Positions 1 to 8,697 of a DNA stretch of 64,000 nucleotides are shown here, piece after piece. Source of the DNA: UBA3792 sp045114775 (GTDB lineage Bacteria > Bacillota > Clostridia > Christensenellales > CAG-138); assembly GCA_045114775.1 (NCBI GenBank), contig JBGULC010000028.1:62001-126000 (forward strand). Direction: 5' to 3'. Both the position numbers and the translations under genes were made by a program. Positions within the stretch are counted from its first letter, which is position 1. Each line of letters opens with the position of its first letter. The notes below the pieces were generated by a model. The model saw nothing but the letters and a program-made list of their open reading frames with translations, searched no databases and was not told the origin of the DNA.

Positions 1-2030
1 AACAGCAGGTATTTCGCGAAAATCTCACGGTTGAAGAAGCCAAGCGCCTTCGTCGTCCCGATCTGCCTGCGCTGTTCGTCTACCATCTTGCTGATCGTTG
101 CATAGATGACAAGCGCGCCGACCAGAACGAACAGAAGCGCAAAGGTCATTTCCATGCTCTTCAAGTTGTCCGCAGCGGTCCCGAGCTGCACAAAACCGAC
201 GTTCCCGAAGCCGTCCATCACGATCCAGTTGCATGGACCGAGTGCGTCGGCACGTTTTTGCGCCTCTGCGAGCGCTTCCCGGCCTTCACTGTACTGTTTC
301 AGTCCGTCCGCATAATCCCGTTCGCCATCCTCAAGCTTGATACGCGCATCATCGAGTTCCCGGCGGCCGTTTTCAAGGTCGATAAGCCCCTGCGCGTACT
401 GTGCTTCCCCGTCGTTGTACTGCCGAAGTCCGTCCTCATATTGCGCAAGTCCCTCGGCGTACCGCGCCTCGCCCTCCTGATACAGCTTAAGCGCGCTCTC
501 GTATTTTGCAAGTCCGTTGCGGTACTGTTTGAGTCCCGAAAGATAGGTCCCGTGTCCGTTGTCCCACTTGGTGCATCCGTCGGCGAGCGCGTCGTACTGC
601 GATTGATACTCGCCCGCGAGCGACGCAACGCGGTCGGCAAGGAGTTTCCGTGCAACTTCCGGATCGTAATCACCCTCGCCGCCGAACTGTTCGAACGCTT
701 TGCGCAGTACGCGGTCCGGAATCTGCACTGTGTGCATGAGCTGATCGATCTTGTCGGACAACGATGAGCCGAGATTGATTTTGAAATTGTCCGTAATCCA
801 AAAATCGCTTGCGGAAACGCCGGAACTGTTCGGATTCGCCTGCTTCGGCTTCGCCCAGGCAATCCACTGGGAAGAATCCTCACCGATAATGTCATCAAGC
901 CCGGTATGCAGCTTGTTCCGAATCTGCGTCTTGGCATTCTCGATCGTGTTCCAACCGGAAACGAGCTGCCGTTTTGCCGAATCGAGTTTCGTTTCCGTCT
1001 CCTGAAGCTGCGACTCGCCCGTTTCAAGCTCAGCTTTTGCCGTGTCGAGCTCCGCGCGGCTGTTCTGAAGCTGCTGTTCGGCATTCGCAAGCTGCTGCTT
1101 GACTTCGTCCAGCTGTTTCCGTGCGTCTTCGAGCTTTTTTTTGCCTTCCTCGTAGTCCCGCTCGCCCTCCGCAAGCTGTTTTTTGCCGTCGTCGAGCTCC
1201 GCACGCCCGTTTTTGAGCTTCACTTCGGCTTCGTCAAGCGTTCGGCGGTTCTCGTCGATTATCGTCTGCGCCTGTGCCTTGACCGATTCCTCGCGGCGCG
1301 GCGCTAAGGTCTTTGCTGCCGTTTCCATCCGTTCGCGTACCTCGACCGACGCCGTCCGGTATTCGGCCTCAAATCGGTTCAGGTCGATCGTACGGTCTGC
1401 CATGATCAAAGCCTTCATAAAGCAGCCGTCCAGCGCATCCTCATCGAACGCCGCGGGCGTTACGATGATGTATTGCGTTTCCGGAATGCTGTTGCAGACA
1501 TGATCCGGATGCAGAACTGCGCCGCATATGGAAAACGAATCGGTTCTGAGGTACTGCGGCGTCGCGCCTTCGGCGCTCGCGACCGCGACCGTATCGCCGA
1601 CCTTCCACCCCATCTGGTCCATCAGCCGCTGTTCTACGGCGCATTCGGCGTCGTTTTCCGGCAGACGCCCTTCATATACGGTCGGGATGTTGATCCGTTC
1701 CGTCTTGGAAATCACATAAGCGTCCGTGCGGGTATCATCGGACGCCACCTTGACGGAAATCATATAAATGCCTTCGACGTCTTCCACGCCCTCCGTATTC
1801 CGGACAACGTCCATATCCGCTTCGGAGAGCAGCATTGTGGAAACGATCTCAACGTCACGGAATTTCGTGTCGCGATAAAAGGCGGTGCCGTTTCTCCGGA
1901 GCGCAGCCGCCGCGTATTCGATCCCGAGAAAAATCGTCACGCCGAGCGCGGCGATCACGATGATCGACAAAAATGAGATCTGTAATCTCAGGATATTCCG
2001 GATCGCGTCCTTAAACTGTGTCTTCTTCAT
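1..2030 (-). CDS. FtsX/MacB-type ABC transporter permease with long coiled-coil extracytoplasmic domain (3' end outside window)
   Basis: The protein starts MKKTQFKDAIRN at 2030 and stays open to the window edge, so its C-terminus is missing. A first membrane helix near residues 15-35 is followed by a MacB-like periplasmic-core type segment. Then comes a very long helical region of repeated units such as QYEDGLRQYNDGEAQYAQGL, rich in Leu, Ala, Tyr and Glu at heptad spacing. At the end visible here a second membrane helix (FALLFVLVGALVIYATI) and a cytoplasmic loop (EQRRQIGTTKALGF) match the FtsX-like permease family. The gene follows the GAF-ABC ATPase by 6 bases and is surely its membrane partner. 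The substrate is unknown; related transporters act on envelope components or peptides. Confidence 0.85.
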   Translation of the reverse strand, partial: MKKTQFKDAIRNILRLQISFLSIIVIAALGVTIFLGIEYAAAALRRNGTAFYRDTKFRDVEIVSTMLLSEADMDVVRNTEGVEDVEGIYMISVKVASDDTRTDAYVISKTERINIPTVYEGRLPENDAECAVEQRLMDQMGWKVGDTVAVASAEGATPQYLRTDSFSICGAVLHPDHVCNSIPETQYIIVTPAAFDEDALDGCFMKALIMADRTIDLNRFEAEYRTASVEVRERMETAAKTLAPRREESVKAQAQTIIDENRRTLDEAEVKLKNGRAELDDGKKQLAEGERDYEEGKKKLEDARKQLDEVKQQLANAEQQLQNSRAELDTAKAELETGESQLQETETKLDSAKRQLVSGWNTIENAKTQIRNKLHTGLDDIIGEDSSQWIAWAKPKQANPNSSGVSASDFWITDNFKINLGSSLSDKIDQLMHTVQIPDRVLRKAFEQFGGEGDYDPEVARKLLADRVASLAGEYQSQYDALADGCTKWDNGHGTYLSGLKQYRNGLAKYESALKLYQEGEARYAEGLAQYEDGLRQYNDGEAQYAQGLIDLENGRRELDDARIKLEDGERDYADGLKQYSEGREALAEAQKRADALGPCNWIVMDGFGNVGFVQLGTAADNLKSMEMTFALLFVLVGALVIYATISKMVDEQRRQIGTTKALGFFNREIFAKYLL

Positions 2031-2036
2031 AACGGA

Positions 2037-3257
2037 TCACCAGACAAGCTCCTCCGCATGGACCGGATGCAGATTCTTTTTGATGCTTGCGATCTTTCCG
2101 TTGCGCACCTTCACCACACGATCCGCCATCTTGGCGATCTCGGGGTTGTGCGTGACCATCATGACCGTCGCGCCTTCATTGCGCACGATCTCCTCGACGA
2201 CCGACAAAACCTCGATGCTCGTCGTGTAGTCGAGCGCCGCGGTCGGCTCGTCGGCAAGGATCAGTTTCGGTTTCTTGACGATCGCACGCGCGATCGAAAC
2301 GCGCTGCTGCTGGCCGCCGGACATCTGCCCGGGGTAGTTTCCCGCGCGTTCGGAAAGGCCCACCTTTGCGATCGCGTCCGCCGCGTCCATCGGCTCCTTC
2401 ACGAGCTCTGCGATGAACTGCACGTTCTCGAGCGCGGTCAAGTTCGGCATCAGGTTATAGGATTGGAAGATGAAGCCGATATACTCGCGGCGGTACTTTG
2501 TCAGCTCTGCGTCCGACGGATGCGAAAAGTCCTTGCCTTCGACCGTCAGTGTGCCGTCGGTTAAGAAATCCATACCGCCGACGATGTTCATCATAGTGGA
2601 CTTGCCGCAGCCGGATTCGCCGAGCACGACCACGAATTCGTTCTTGTAAATGTCGAGGTTGACGCCCTTCAGGACCTGCAGCACGCCGTCGCCGGACGGG
2701 AACTCCTTGGTGACGTTCCGGAGCGTCGCAAGAACCTCCTTCTGTTCGCCGAGGTTGACGATCAGCCCTTTTTCATCGATCGTTATCGCGGCGAGCGACG
2801 CCATGCGTTCGCAAAGCTTCAGCTCCTCCGCGTCATAGAGCGAGCCGTCCTTCTTATTGACGATTTGCACGCAGCCGATCACGTCATGCAGATTGTTGAG
2901 CGGCACACAGATCATAGTCTTGGTGACGAGCCCGTTGTCGTCGAACACGGAGCCCTCGAAGCGCGAATCGTTCGCTGCATCCTCTACGATCACGGACTTG
3001 CCGGTCTTGGTGACAACGCCCTCGATCCCGAGTCCGTTTTCCACCGTGATGTTGGAAATGTCCGCCGGACCGATGTGAAACATCGGGGTCAGCCGGTCCG
3101 TTTTGGAATCCAGAAGCCAGATCGCGCCGGCTTCGCTGTTCAGTGTCTTGACGATGATCTCCAGACTGCCGGAAAGCGCGTCGTCAAGGTTGTCCACCTC
3201 CAAAAGCTGCTCCATGATCTGCCATGTCGCTTTGGTGAATCGTTTTTCATCTGCCAT
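2037..3257 (-). CDS. GAF domain fused to an ABC transporter ATP-binding protein (MacB/LolD type)
   Basis: 406 residues when started at MADEKRFT (3257), which has AAAGGAG nine bases upstream; an in-frame ATG eight codons earlier lacks such a site. Residues about 20-165 form a GAF sensor domain (GAIWLLDSKTDRLTPMF, ICVPLNNLHDVIGCVQIVNK). Residues about 185-406 are a complete ABC ATPase with Walker A GESGCGKST, Q-loop, signature SGGQQQRV and Walker B LILADEPTAALD, closest in style to MacB/LolD exporters. It should energise the permease encoded 6 bases downstream. A GAF domain at the front of this ATPase class is uncommon and suggests that a small ligand or redox signal gates the transporter. The neighbouring phosphatase/STAS genes fit a signalling role, but that link is inferred. 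Confidence 0.88.
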   Translation of the reverse strand: MADEKRFTKATWQIMEQLLEVDNLDDALSGSLEIIVKTLNSEAGAIWLLDSKTDRLTPMFHIGPADISNITVENGLGIEGVVTKTGKSVIVEDAANDSRFEGSVFDDNGLVTKTMICVPLNNLHDVIGCVQIVNKKDGSLYDAEELKLCERMASLAAITIDEKGLIVNLGEQKEVLATLRNVTKEFPSGDGVLQVLKGVNLDIYKNEFVVVLGESGCGKSTMMNIVGGMDFLTDGTLTVEGKDFSHPSDAELTKYRREYIGFIFQSYNLMPNLTALENVQFIAELVKEPMDAADAIAKVGLSERAGNYPGQMSGGQQQRVSIARAIVKKPKLILADEPTAALDYTTSIEVLSVVEEIVRNEGATVMMVTHNPEIAKMADRVVKVRNGKIASIKKNLHPVHAEELVW

Positions 3258-3367
3258 GGTTCCGGTCTCCTTTATTGTCAAATGGTCGTTTCAATTTTGT
3301 GCGGTCCGATGAAAAGCGCACCGCAGTCCGAAAAGGGCGCTCTAAGGTCGTGAAGGACCGGTTCGCA

Positions 3368-3508
3368 TCAGTTCTCGGTAAACGCCGCTTCATAGTCCTC
3401 CGACGTTCTGCCGCCGTTGATGTCGAATCCTTTTTTGAAGCTGTACTGCGAGACGCCGGTCTCCACACAGTAATTTATGTCATCCACTTTGAAGACCCGA
3501 ATATACAG
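3368..3508 (-). CDS. possible small ORF between the phosphatase and GAF-ABC genes
   Basis: An open frame ending FDINGGRTSEDYEAAFTEN lies in the 260-base gap between two genes of the same strand. Its composition (charged, Tyr-rich, no rare residues) looks like real protein. There is no ATG: the frame runs open from inside the upstream gene's 3' end and only CTG or GTG codons are available, with no clear ribosome binding site. It could be a non-canonically started 40-46 residue protein or the leftover C-terminus of a larger one. No family recognised. Confidence 0.28.
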   Translation of the reverse strand: MYIRVFKVDDINYCVETGVSQYSFKKGFDINGGRTSEDYEAAFTEN

Positions 3509-3519
3509 GTCTTCATTTT

Positions 3520-5556
3520 TTAAAGTTTTTTCCGTATCGTCAGGATGTTTTGTCCGAATTTATATGCATAGTCCATGCCGTCCATGGTCTTCTTCACCAG
3601 AAAGATGCCCAACCCGCCGATCGGTCTGTCCTCTGCGGAAAGATGCACATCCGGGTCTTTCTTCTCCAGAGGGTTATAGGGCATCCCCTTGTCCAGGAAG
3701 GTCAGGGTCGCCGTTTTTGACGCCTGCTCGTATCCGAACCGCACGGTGACGGGACCGGTCCCCGGTGCATAGGCGTACTGGGAGATGTTCGCCATGATCT
3801 CGTCGATCGCCACACCGATCTGCATCTTTGCCTTCGGCGGGCAGTCGACAGCGTCCAGCTCCGCTTCGACGAAATCGGTCACCGCAGGGATATTTCCGAC
3901 CGCGGCTTCCACGGTCAGCGCCTTCACGGACGCAGCGGCCTTCGGTCCCTTATATTCGAGGCAGAGCATGGTGAGATCGTCGAACTGCTCCGCCTCCTGC
4001 ACAAAGTCGTCCACCGCCCGGCGTACGCTGCGCAGGATCGCCTCCGGCGCTTCGTCCTTGGCGTCGTTCAACGCGGCGACCATCCGCTCGGAACCGAAAA
4101 GCTCGTTCTTCGCGTTGCTCGCTTCGGGCACACCGTCCGTATAGACGAAAATCTTTGCTCCCGGCGTCAGTTGAACCTCATATTCCCGATACCGGGCGCC
4201 GCTCATGCCGCCGATCACAAGACCGTGCTTATCCTTCAACAGGGCAAAGTCTCCGTCCGGCTCCTTGATCACCGGATATTCGTGTCCCGCGTTTGCCGCC
4301 GTGAGCTTGCCGGTGGAGATCTCCAGGATCCCCAGCCACACGGTGACGAACATCTGTTCCTGATTGTTGGAGCAGATCGCCTCGTTGGTCTTGGTCAAGG
4401 TCGCCGCCGGACCGTGTCCCAGCATGGCGCAGCTCTGCAGGATGATCTTGGAAGCCATCATGAACAGCGCCGCCGGCACGCCCTTTCCGGACACGTCGGC
4501 GATGACCAATCCCAGATGGTCCTCGTCGATCAGGAAGAAATCGAAGAAATCGCCGCCCACTTCCTTGGCGGGATCCATGGAAGCATAGAGCGCGAACTCC
4601 GGCCGGTCGGGGAAAGGCGGGAACAGATGCGGCACGAACGCCGCCTGAATGCGGGTCGCGAGAGACAGCTCCGTGCTGATGCGCTCCCGTTCGGCGGTGA
4701 TCTGCGTGATATCCGAGATGTAGGTCTCGATCTGCTCCTCCATCGTGTCGATGGACTTTGCCAGCTGCCCGATCTCGTCCTTGTTGCGGATGACCTCCTG
4801 CAGCTTCTGCGCGGACGCCGTATTCTCCCGGGAGAACCGCGCCGCCTCCTCCGTGATCAGATTGACGGGACGCAGCAGCACCCGATGCAGGTATAAGCTC
4901 TGTCCCAGGATCACGAGCAGCACCAGCGTCACGACGGCAAGCGCGATCTTGTTGAGGAAGGTGCTGCGTACGCCGGCGAGGATGTCCATCTGCCGCTGCA
5001 CGCAAAGGATCCCCTTCACGCTGCCGTCAGACCCCAGAAGCCCGATCATGGCGGTGATGTGCGAATCGGTCTCGATGTTGCCCTTGTCCCGGATCACCAG
5101 CTCCCGATCCGCTTCCAGCTCGTAGAGCGCGCGGTATTTTTCCCGATACTCGTCGTTGGTGGTGTCCCGCACGAAGCCGAAATCGTACTTGGTATAGGAG
5201 CTGTCGTGATCGATCGTTGAGAACAGAAAGGTGATATGCCGATAATCCGACCGGTCGGGCTCGATCACATAGATGAAGGTGGACCCGGACGTATTGCACA
5301 GGTGGTCCAGCCGATCCCATACCTCCTTGTATGCAGGGGTGACGCCGCCGCTTTGGGCGTATTCGTCTATGTTATCGGCGTCAACGAGCTCGGCGGCTGT
5401 TTGCGCCGTCAGAAAAGCGCCCTCCGCGTACTGATTCAGCAGCGCGTCGGTGAAGGTCCGATAGCCGATGATGCCGACGACCACGGAAAACAGCACCAGC
5501 AGCAGCACGATGCCGGCTATGCTCTTGACGGTAATGTGTTGTCGCAGCCACTTCAT
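3520..5556 (-). CDS. membrane PP2C (RsbU/SpoIIE-like) phosphatase fused to an RsbW-like ATPase domain
   Basis: 678 residues from MKWLRQHITVK; a start 13 codons earlier would overlap the STAS gene. A membrane helix (IAGIVLLLVLFSVVVGIIGY), an extracytoplasmic sensor region of about 150 residues and a second helix (ALAVVTLVLLVILG) are followed by a HAMP-like linker. Next is a PP2C phosphatase (metal-binding DPAKEVGGDFFDFF, LVIADVSGKGVPAALFM, FVYTDGVPEASN). The last 130 residues form an anti-sigma-kinase-type ATPase with N box AIDEIMANISQYAY, LDKGMPYNP and GGLGIFLVKK. RsbU-type phosphatases dephosphorylate STAS antagonists, whereas RsbW-type domains phosphorylate them or bind sigma factors; here both are on one chain. 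The probable substrate is the STAS protein encoded immediately upstream. Confidence 0.88.
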   Translation of the reverse strand: MKWLRQHITVKSIAGIVLLLVLFSVVVGIIGYRTFTDALLNQYAEGAFLTAQTAAELVDADNIDEYAQSGGVTPAYKEVWDRLDHLCNTSGSTFIYVIEPDRSDYRHITFLFSTIDHDSSYTKYDFGFVRDTTNDEYREKYRALYELEADRELVIRDKGNIETDSHITAMIGLLGSDGSVKGILCVQRQMDILAGVRSTFLNKIALAVVTLVLLVILGQSLYLHRVLLRPVNLITEEAARFSRENTASAQKLQEVIRNKDEIGQLAKSIDTMEEQIETYISDITQITAERERISTELSLATRIQAAFVPHLFPPFPDRPEFALYASMDPAKEVGGDFFDFFLIDEDHLGLVIADVSGKGVPAALFMMASKIILQSCAMLGHGPAATLTKTNEAICSNNQEQMFVTVWLGILEISTGKLTAANAGHEYPVIKEPDGDFALLKDKHGLVIGGMSGARYREYEVQLTPGAKIFVYTDGVPEASNAKNELFGSERMVAALNDAKDEAPEAILRSVRRAVDDFVQEAEQFDDLTMLCLEYKGPKAAASVKALTVEAAVGNIPAVTDFVEAELDAVDCPPKAKMQIGVAIDEIMANISQYAYAPGTGPVTVRFGYEQASKTATLTFLDKGMPYNPLEKKDPDVHLSAEDRPIGGLGIFLVKKTMDGMDYAYKFGQNILTIRKKL

Positions 5557-5587
5557 GGAATGCTCTTTTCCCTTTCCCGCGCAGAGG

Positions 5588-5884
5588 TCATTCAACGGTC
5601 AGGATGTCCGAAAAACCGGTGACTTCGAAGATCTCCAGGATCATTTCATTCGCATGGATCACCTTCATGGTCCCCTGCCGGTTCATCGTCTTCAGCGCCG
5701 CAAGCAGCACGCGAAGCCCCGCCGAAGAGATGTAATCGAGCTTCTCGAAATCAAAGGTCAGCTCCTCCACGCCAACGAGCGCGTCGTTCAGCACCGTCTC
5801 CAGTTCCGGCGCGGTCGTCGTGTCCAGTCGCCCTTCGAGGGCGATCGTCAGCGCTTTTTCATTTTTGGTTTGCAGAATCGTCAT
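5588..5884 (-). CDS. STAS-domain anti-sigma factor antagonist (RsbV/SpoIIAA family)
   Basis: 98 residues, the full length of a single STAS domain. The signature LDYISSAGLRVLLAAL contains the serine pair normally phosphorylated by the partner kinase, so the switch residue is intact. Start ATG has AAAGGAG at good spacing. It precedes the phosphatase/ATPase fusion with only about 30 bases between the stop and the preferred start, giving a compact partner-switching pair. No sigma factor gene is visible nearby, so the output may be a distant sigma factor or the fused ATPase domain itself. Confidence 0.92.
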   Translation of the reverse strand: MTILQTKNEKALTIALEGRLDTTTAPELETVLNDALVGVEELTFDFEKLDYISSAGLRVLLAALKTMNRQGTMKVIHANEMILEIFEVTGFSDILTVE

Positions 5885-5952
5885 TGCTTTGCTCCTTTTC
5901 TCCCGCTATGGGTTATCTGATGATTCGTTCCGGTCCGTGAAAACCCGGATAC

Positions 5953-5979
5953 CGGCGCCGCAAAACGCGCGGCGCCGGA
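5953..5979 (-). terminator. GC-rich hairpin after the 5999-6418 gene
   Basis: A 10-bp perfect stem (CCGGCGCCGC / GCGGCGCCGG) with a short loop lies just past the stop codon at 5999. Downstream on the minus strand comes a short TTTT run, consistent with a weak Rho-independent terminator. Confidence 0.6.
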
Positions 5980-5998
5980 TATGCTTCGGTCGGACCGC

Positions 5999-6418
5999 TT
6001 ACGGTCTGCCGTAATAGAACTCGGTCGCGGTCACGTTTTTCTGGATCAGAACGGAGCTCTGATGAAACGCCGCGATCAGGTCGTCCGCAGCGGCGTGAAC
6101 GGCTTCCGCGCTCGTGTCGCTCAGATAGATCACGATCGTGTATTCGCGATAGAGCATCTCTCCGTCTGCCCAGCCGCCGTTCGCCTCCTGGATCGTCCAG
6201 CCGCCGACATGCTTGAGCAGGATCTCCTCCGCTTTCGTTTTGGCTTCGTCCGGCGTGAACACCGGCTCGTTCGTATCCTTATCATTCGTACCGAGATACA
6301 TGACGTACTGCACGTCCCCCGCTGCCTGCTTCGGCAGCAGCGCAACGATCATTCCCGCGACCGACAGGCACAGCGCGACGGCGGCAAGAACGATTGCAGC
6401 GACAGATCTTTTATTCAT
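5999..6418 (-). CDS. hypothetical exported or membrane-anchored protein, DUF3574-like
   Basis: 139 residues starting MNKRSVAAIV. One N-terminal hydrophobic segment (IVLAAVALCLSVAGMIVALL) acts as signal or anchor. The remaining ~105 residues form a small alpha/beta domain (YVMYLGTNDKDTNEPVF near the start, EYTIVIYLSDTS near the end) reminiscent of the secreted DUF3574 domain; that match is from memory and tentative. It follows the 321-residue membrane protein gene by 35 bases and is probably co-transcribed. Function unknown. Confidence 0.7.
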   Translation of the reverse strand: MNKRSVAAIVLAAVALCLSVAGMIVALLPKQAAGDVQYVMYLGTNDKDTNEPVFTPDEAKTKAEEILLKHVGGWTIQEANGGWADGEMLYREYTIVIYLSDTSAEAVHAAADDLIAAFHQSSVLIQKNVTATEFYYGRP

Positions 6419-6453
6419 AACGGTAAACACCGCTCGGATCGTACCCGCGTCCG

Positions 6454-7419
6454 TTACATCTGCTGATGCAGCTTGCGGAACTTCGGGGATTTGGAATCGA
6501 GCATTTTGAAGCTCTCCTCCGACGGAATATCGTTCTTGCCGGAGTCGATGTAGTTTCTCAGCACGCCGACCAGCACGAACGGCTTGATAAAGACCGAGTG
6601 GATGATCGCCCACATGATGATCCCGATGAGCGTCGCAAAAGCGATGGGCAGCGTTTGGGGATTTGTGAGGATCTTACCGAGCCAGTTCGTCGTATCGGTA
6701 AGATTTTCCGCCATCCACGCCGCAAGCGGTTCATAGAACGTCTGTCCCTTCAGGATCAGGTAGGCGATAACGCCGAATATGCCGCCGATCCCGAGCAGAG
6801 AAACAAGGCCCATGCCGAACACGCGGCCCATGTTCTTGGCAAACGTCTTGCCGTGCTTGAAGAACAGCACCGCGCCTTCGCACGCCGCCTTTGCGGGCTT
6901 GACCTCCTTGCGGTAGAAGACCCAGCCGAGGCAGCAGTCGCAAAGGTAATTGACGATCGTCTGCATGGCGGAGCTTACCGCGCTGCCGACCGCGCCGCCG
7001 GTGTCGCCGCCGATGCTTTCACCGAGCTTCGTGACGCCGCGGCCGATCTGGTTGAAGATGCCCCGGATCACGCCGGTGATCGCGTAGAACGCCGCAACGG
7101 TCGCAAAGCGCTCTTTCACGACCTTCTTGCCCTCCTTGATGACGTTGTCGGGCAGTTCGCCTTCGGCAACGCCACGGGTCATCATGGCGATCTGTCCCGC
7201 TTTCAGCGAATAGGAAATGAACCGCGTGATGAGGATCATCAGAGCGACGCCGATCACCGCGCCGATCAACAAACCGATCGGCCCGTTCTGCGCGAATTTT
7301 TCACCGAGGAAATACCCGAGCGTTCCCGCGCCGAGAAGCAGCGCAACCGAAATGATGTCCCAGAACACGCGGCGCAGAGAGAAGCCGAGCGTCTTTTTGT
7401 AGATTTGTTTGTTGTCCAT
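6454..7419 (-). CDS. hypothetical multi-pass membrane protein
   Basis: 321 residues with at least six hydrophobic segments (for example IISVALLLGAGTLGYFLG, GLLIGAVIGVALMILITRF, GLVSLLGIGGIFGVIAYLIL, TLIGIIMWAIIHSVFI). A paired cysteine motif YLCDCCLGW sits mid-protein. The C-terminus is polar. No transporter or enzyme signature was recognised. It is placed between a DUF3592-type membrane protein and a small exported protein, all on the minus strand, suggesting a shared envelope role. Confidence 0.72.
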   Translation of the reverse strand: MDNKQIYKKTLGFSLRRVFWDIISVALLLGAGTLGYFLGEKFAQNGPIGLLIGAVIGVALMILITRFISYSLKAGQIAMMTRGVAEGELPDNVIKEGKKVVKERFATVAAFYAITGVIRGIFNQIGRGVTKLGESIGGDTGGAVGSAVSSAMQTIVNYLCDCCLGWVFYRKEVKPAKAACEGAVLFFKHGKTFAKNMGRVFGMGLVSLLGIGGIFGVIAYLILKGQTFYEPLAAWMAENLTDTTNWLGKILTNPQTLPIAFATLIGIIMWAIIHSVFIKPFVLVGVLRNYIDSGKNDIPSEESFKMLDSKSPKFRKLHQQM

Positions 7420-7487
7420 AGTTGCCTCCTAATCCTTATCTTTTATTTTCATGTGTTTATGAACAGTCCCGTAAGATTCACGGGATC

Positions 7488-8525
7488 TCAGCCCTTCATT
7501 GCGTTGAAGAGGATCTTGCGGGATCCGCCCTTATCGTCCGTTGCGCCGCTGCGCGCGAACGCGAGCGCGACGACAAACAGCAGATCGAGGTTCTTCTCGC
7601 TCGTGAAGATGCGGTAGAAGCCCGGAACCGGGACCTTGTTCGCGACCGCATGCTCCTCCGCGTCCTCCTCATGGACGTACTGACTCGAGGCCTCGATATA
7701 GCCGATCTCCGCGCCGTCTCTCGAAACCGTGTAGGACGGGAACAGAACCTTGCCCTGCGCAAAGCGGGATTCCACCTTGACGCCGTTCTTTTTGAGGTGC
7801 TTCCAGATGTCCTCGCCGTCCAGCGAGAAGGTGTAGTGGTTGTCGAGCAGGAAGGAATCCCAGTCGGTCTCCTCCTGGTGCCCGACAAGATGCGCCTTGG
7901 TCGTGCCGTGCTCGTGGTCGATGAAGTCGAAGCCGAACGGACCCGCCAGCGTGAACTTCGTCATCTTTGCTTCGTAGAGAACCTTGCGGTCCTTGTCCTC
8001 GATGCGGTGCCCGTACTTCGGCGTGCCGAGATCGGTCAAGAAGTACAGCTCTCGCTGTTCGCCCTGCTCGGACGGCGCATAGACGGTCTCGCCCTGTGTT
8101 TCCTTGAGCTTTTTGACGTCGATCTTCTTTTTGACCGTGAGTCCGACCACTAAAAGCAGGATGACCGCGCCCGCGATCATAAGATAGATGCCGAAGCCCT
8201 TAGAGGACGTGATCTTTGCGGGATTCTGCGGATCGTACTGGATTTTGATGGTCTTGCCCACCTCGTAGGAGGGGCTGTCGGAATCGAGCTGCGTCGTGTA
8301 TTCCTTGCCGCCGACCGTATACTTCACGGTCACGATCCGTCTGACGTCGTTTGCGGTGCCCGGATCGGGAATGTAATCGGGGTCGTTTTCGATGGAAACG
8401 ATGGTTGCTTCCGCCTTTTCATAGCCCTTCGACCGGAAGAACGTGAAATAGACGCCGACGCCGAGCGCGATTGCGGCAAGAATCGCCGCGAAGATTTTCA
8501 AACCGGGTCCTTTGAATGAGAACAC
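7488..8525 (-). CDS. DUF3592-like membrane protein with a C-terminal scramblase/LURP-like domain
   Basis: 345 residues with a GTG start preceded by AGGAGG at ideal spacing. Two membrane helices (IFAAILAAIALGVGVYFTFF; IYLMIAGAVILLLVVGLTV) flank an extracytoplasmic beta domain of the DUF3592 type (YTVGGKEYTTQLDSDSPSYEVG, IQYDPQNPAKI). The cytoplasmic half carries strands typical of LURP-one/scramblase-like folds (YGHRIEDKDRKVLYEAKM). It heads a likely three-gene unit with the two genes downstream. The biochemical role is unknown. Confidence 0.7.
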   Translation of the reverse strand: MFSFKGPGLKIFAAILAAIALGVGVYFTFFRSKGYEKAEATIVSIENDPDYIPDPGTANDVRRIVTVKYTVGGKEYTTQLDSDSPSYEVGKTIKIQYDPQNPAKITSSKGFGIYLMIAGAVILLLVVGLTVKKKIDVKKLKETQGETVYAPSEQGEQRELYFLTDLGTPKYGHRIEDKDRKVLYEAKMTKFTLAGPFGFDFIDHEHGTTKAHLVGHQEETDWDSFLLDNHYTFSLDGEDIWKHLKKNGVKVESRFAQGKVLFPSYTVSRDGAEIGYIEASSQYVHEEDAEEHAVANKVPVPGFYRIFTSEKNLDLLFVVALAFARSGATDDKGGSRKILFNAMKG

Positions 8526-8642
8526 TGTTATTTCCTCCTGTTAATTGGATTGTTTCCTTGCTGCCGTCAATCAGGCCTCACAGAATTTGTTTTCAACATT
8601 TCAGTATAGCAAAGCATGTCCAAAGGATGTCCAAAGAAACAG

Positions 8643-8673
8643 CCGCTTTTCTCAAAAAACTTGAAAAAAGCGG
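8643..8673 (-). terminator. Rho-independent terminator of the kinase/response-regulator pair
   Basis: CCGCTTTT and AAAAGCGG form an 8-bp stem around a 15-base A/T-rich loop, 25 bases past the response-regulator stop at 8698. T runs occur within the stem arm. Confidence 0.65.
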
Positions 8674-8697
8674 ATTCCGTCTCTGAATTATATCAGT

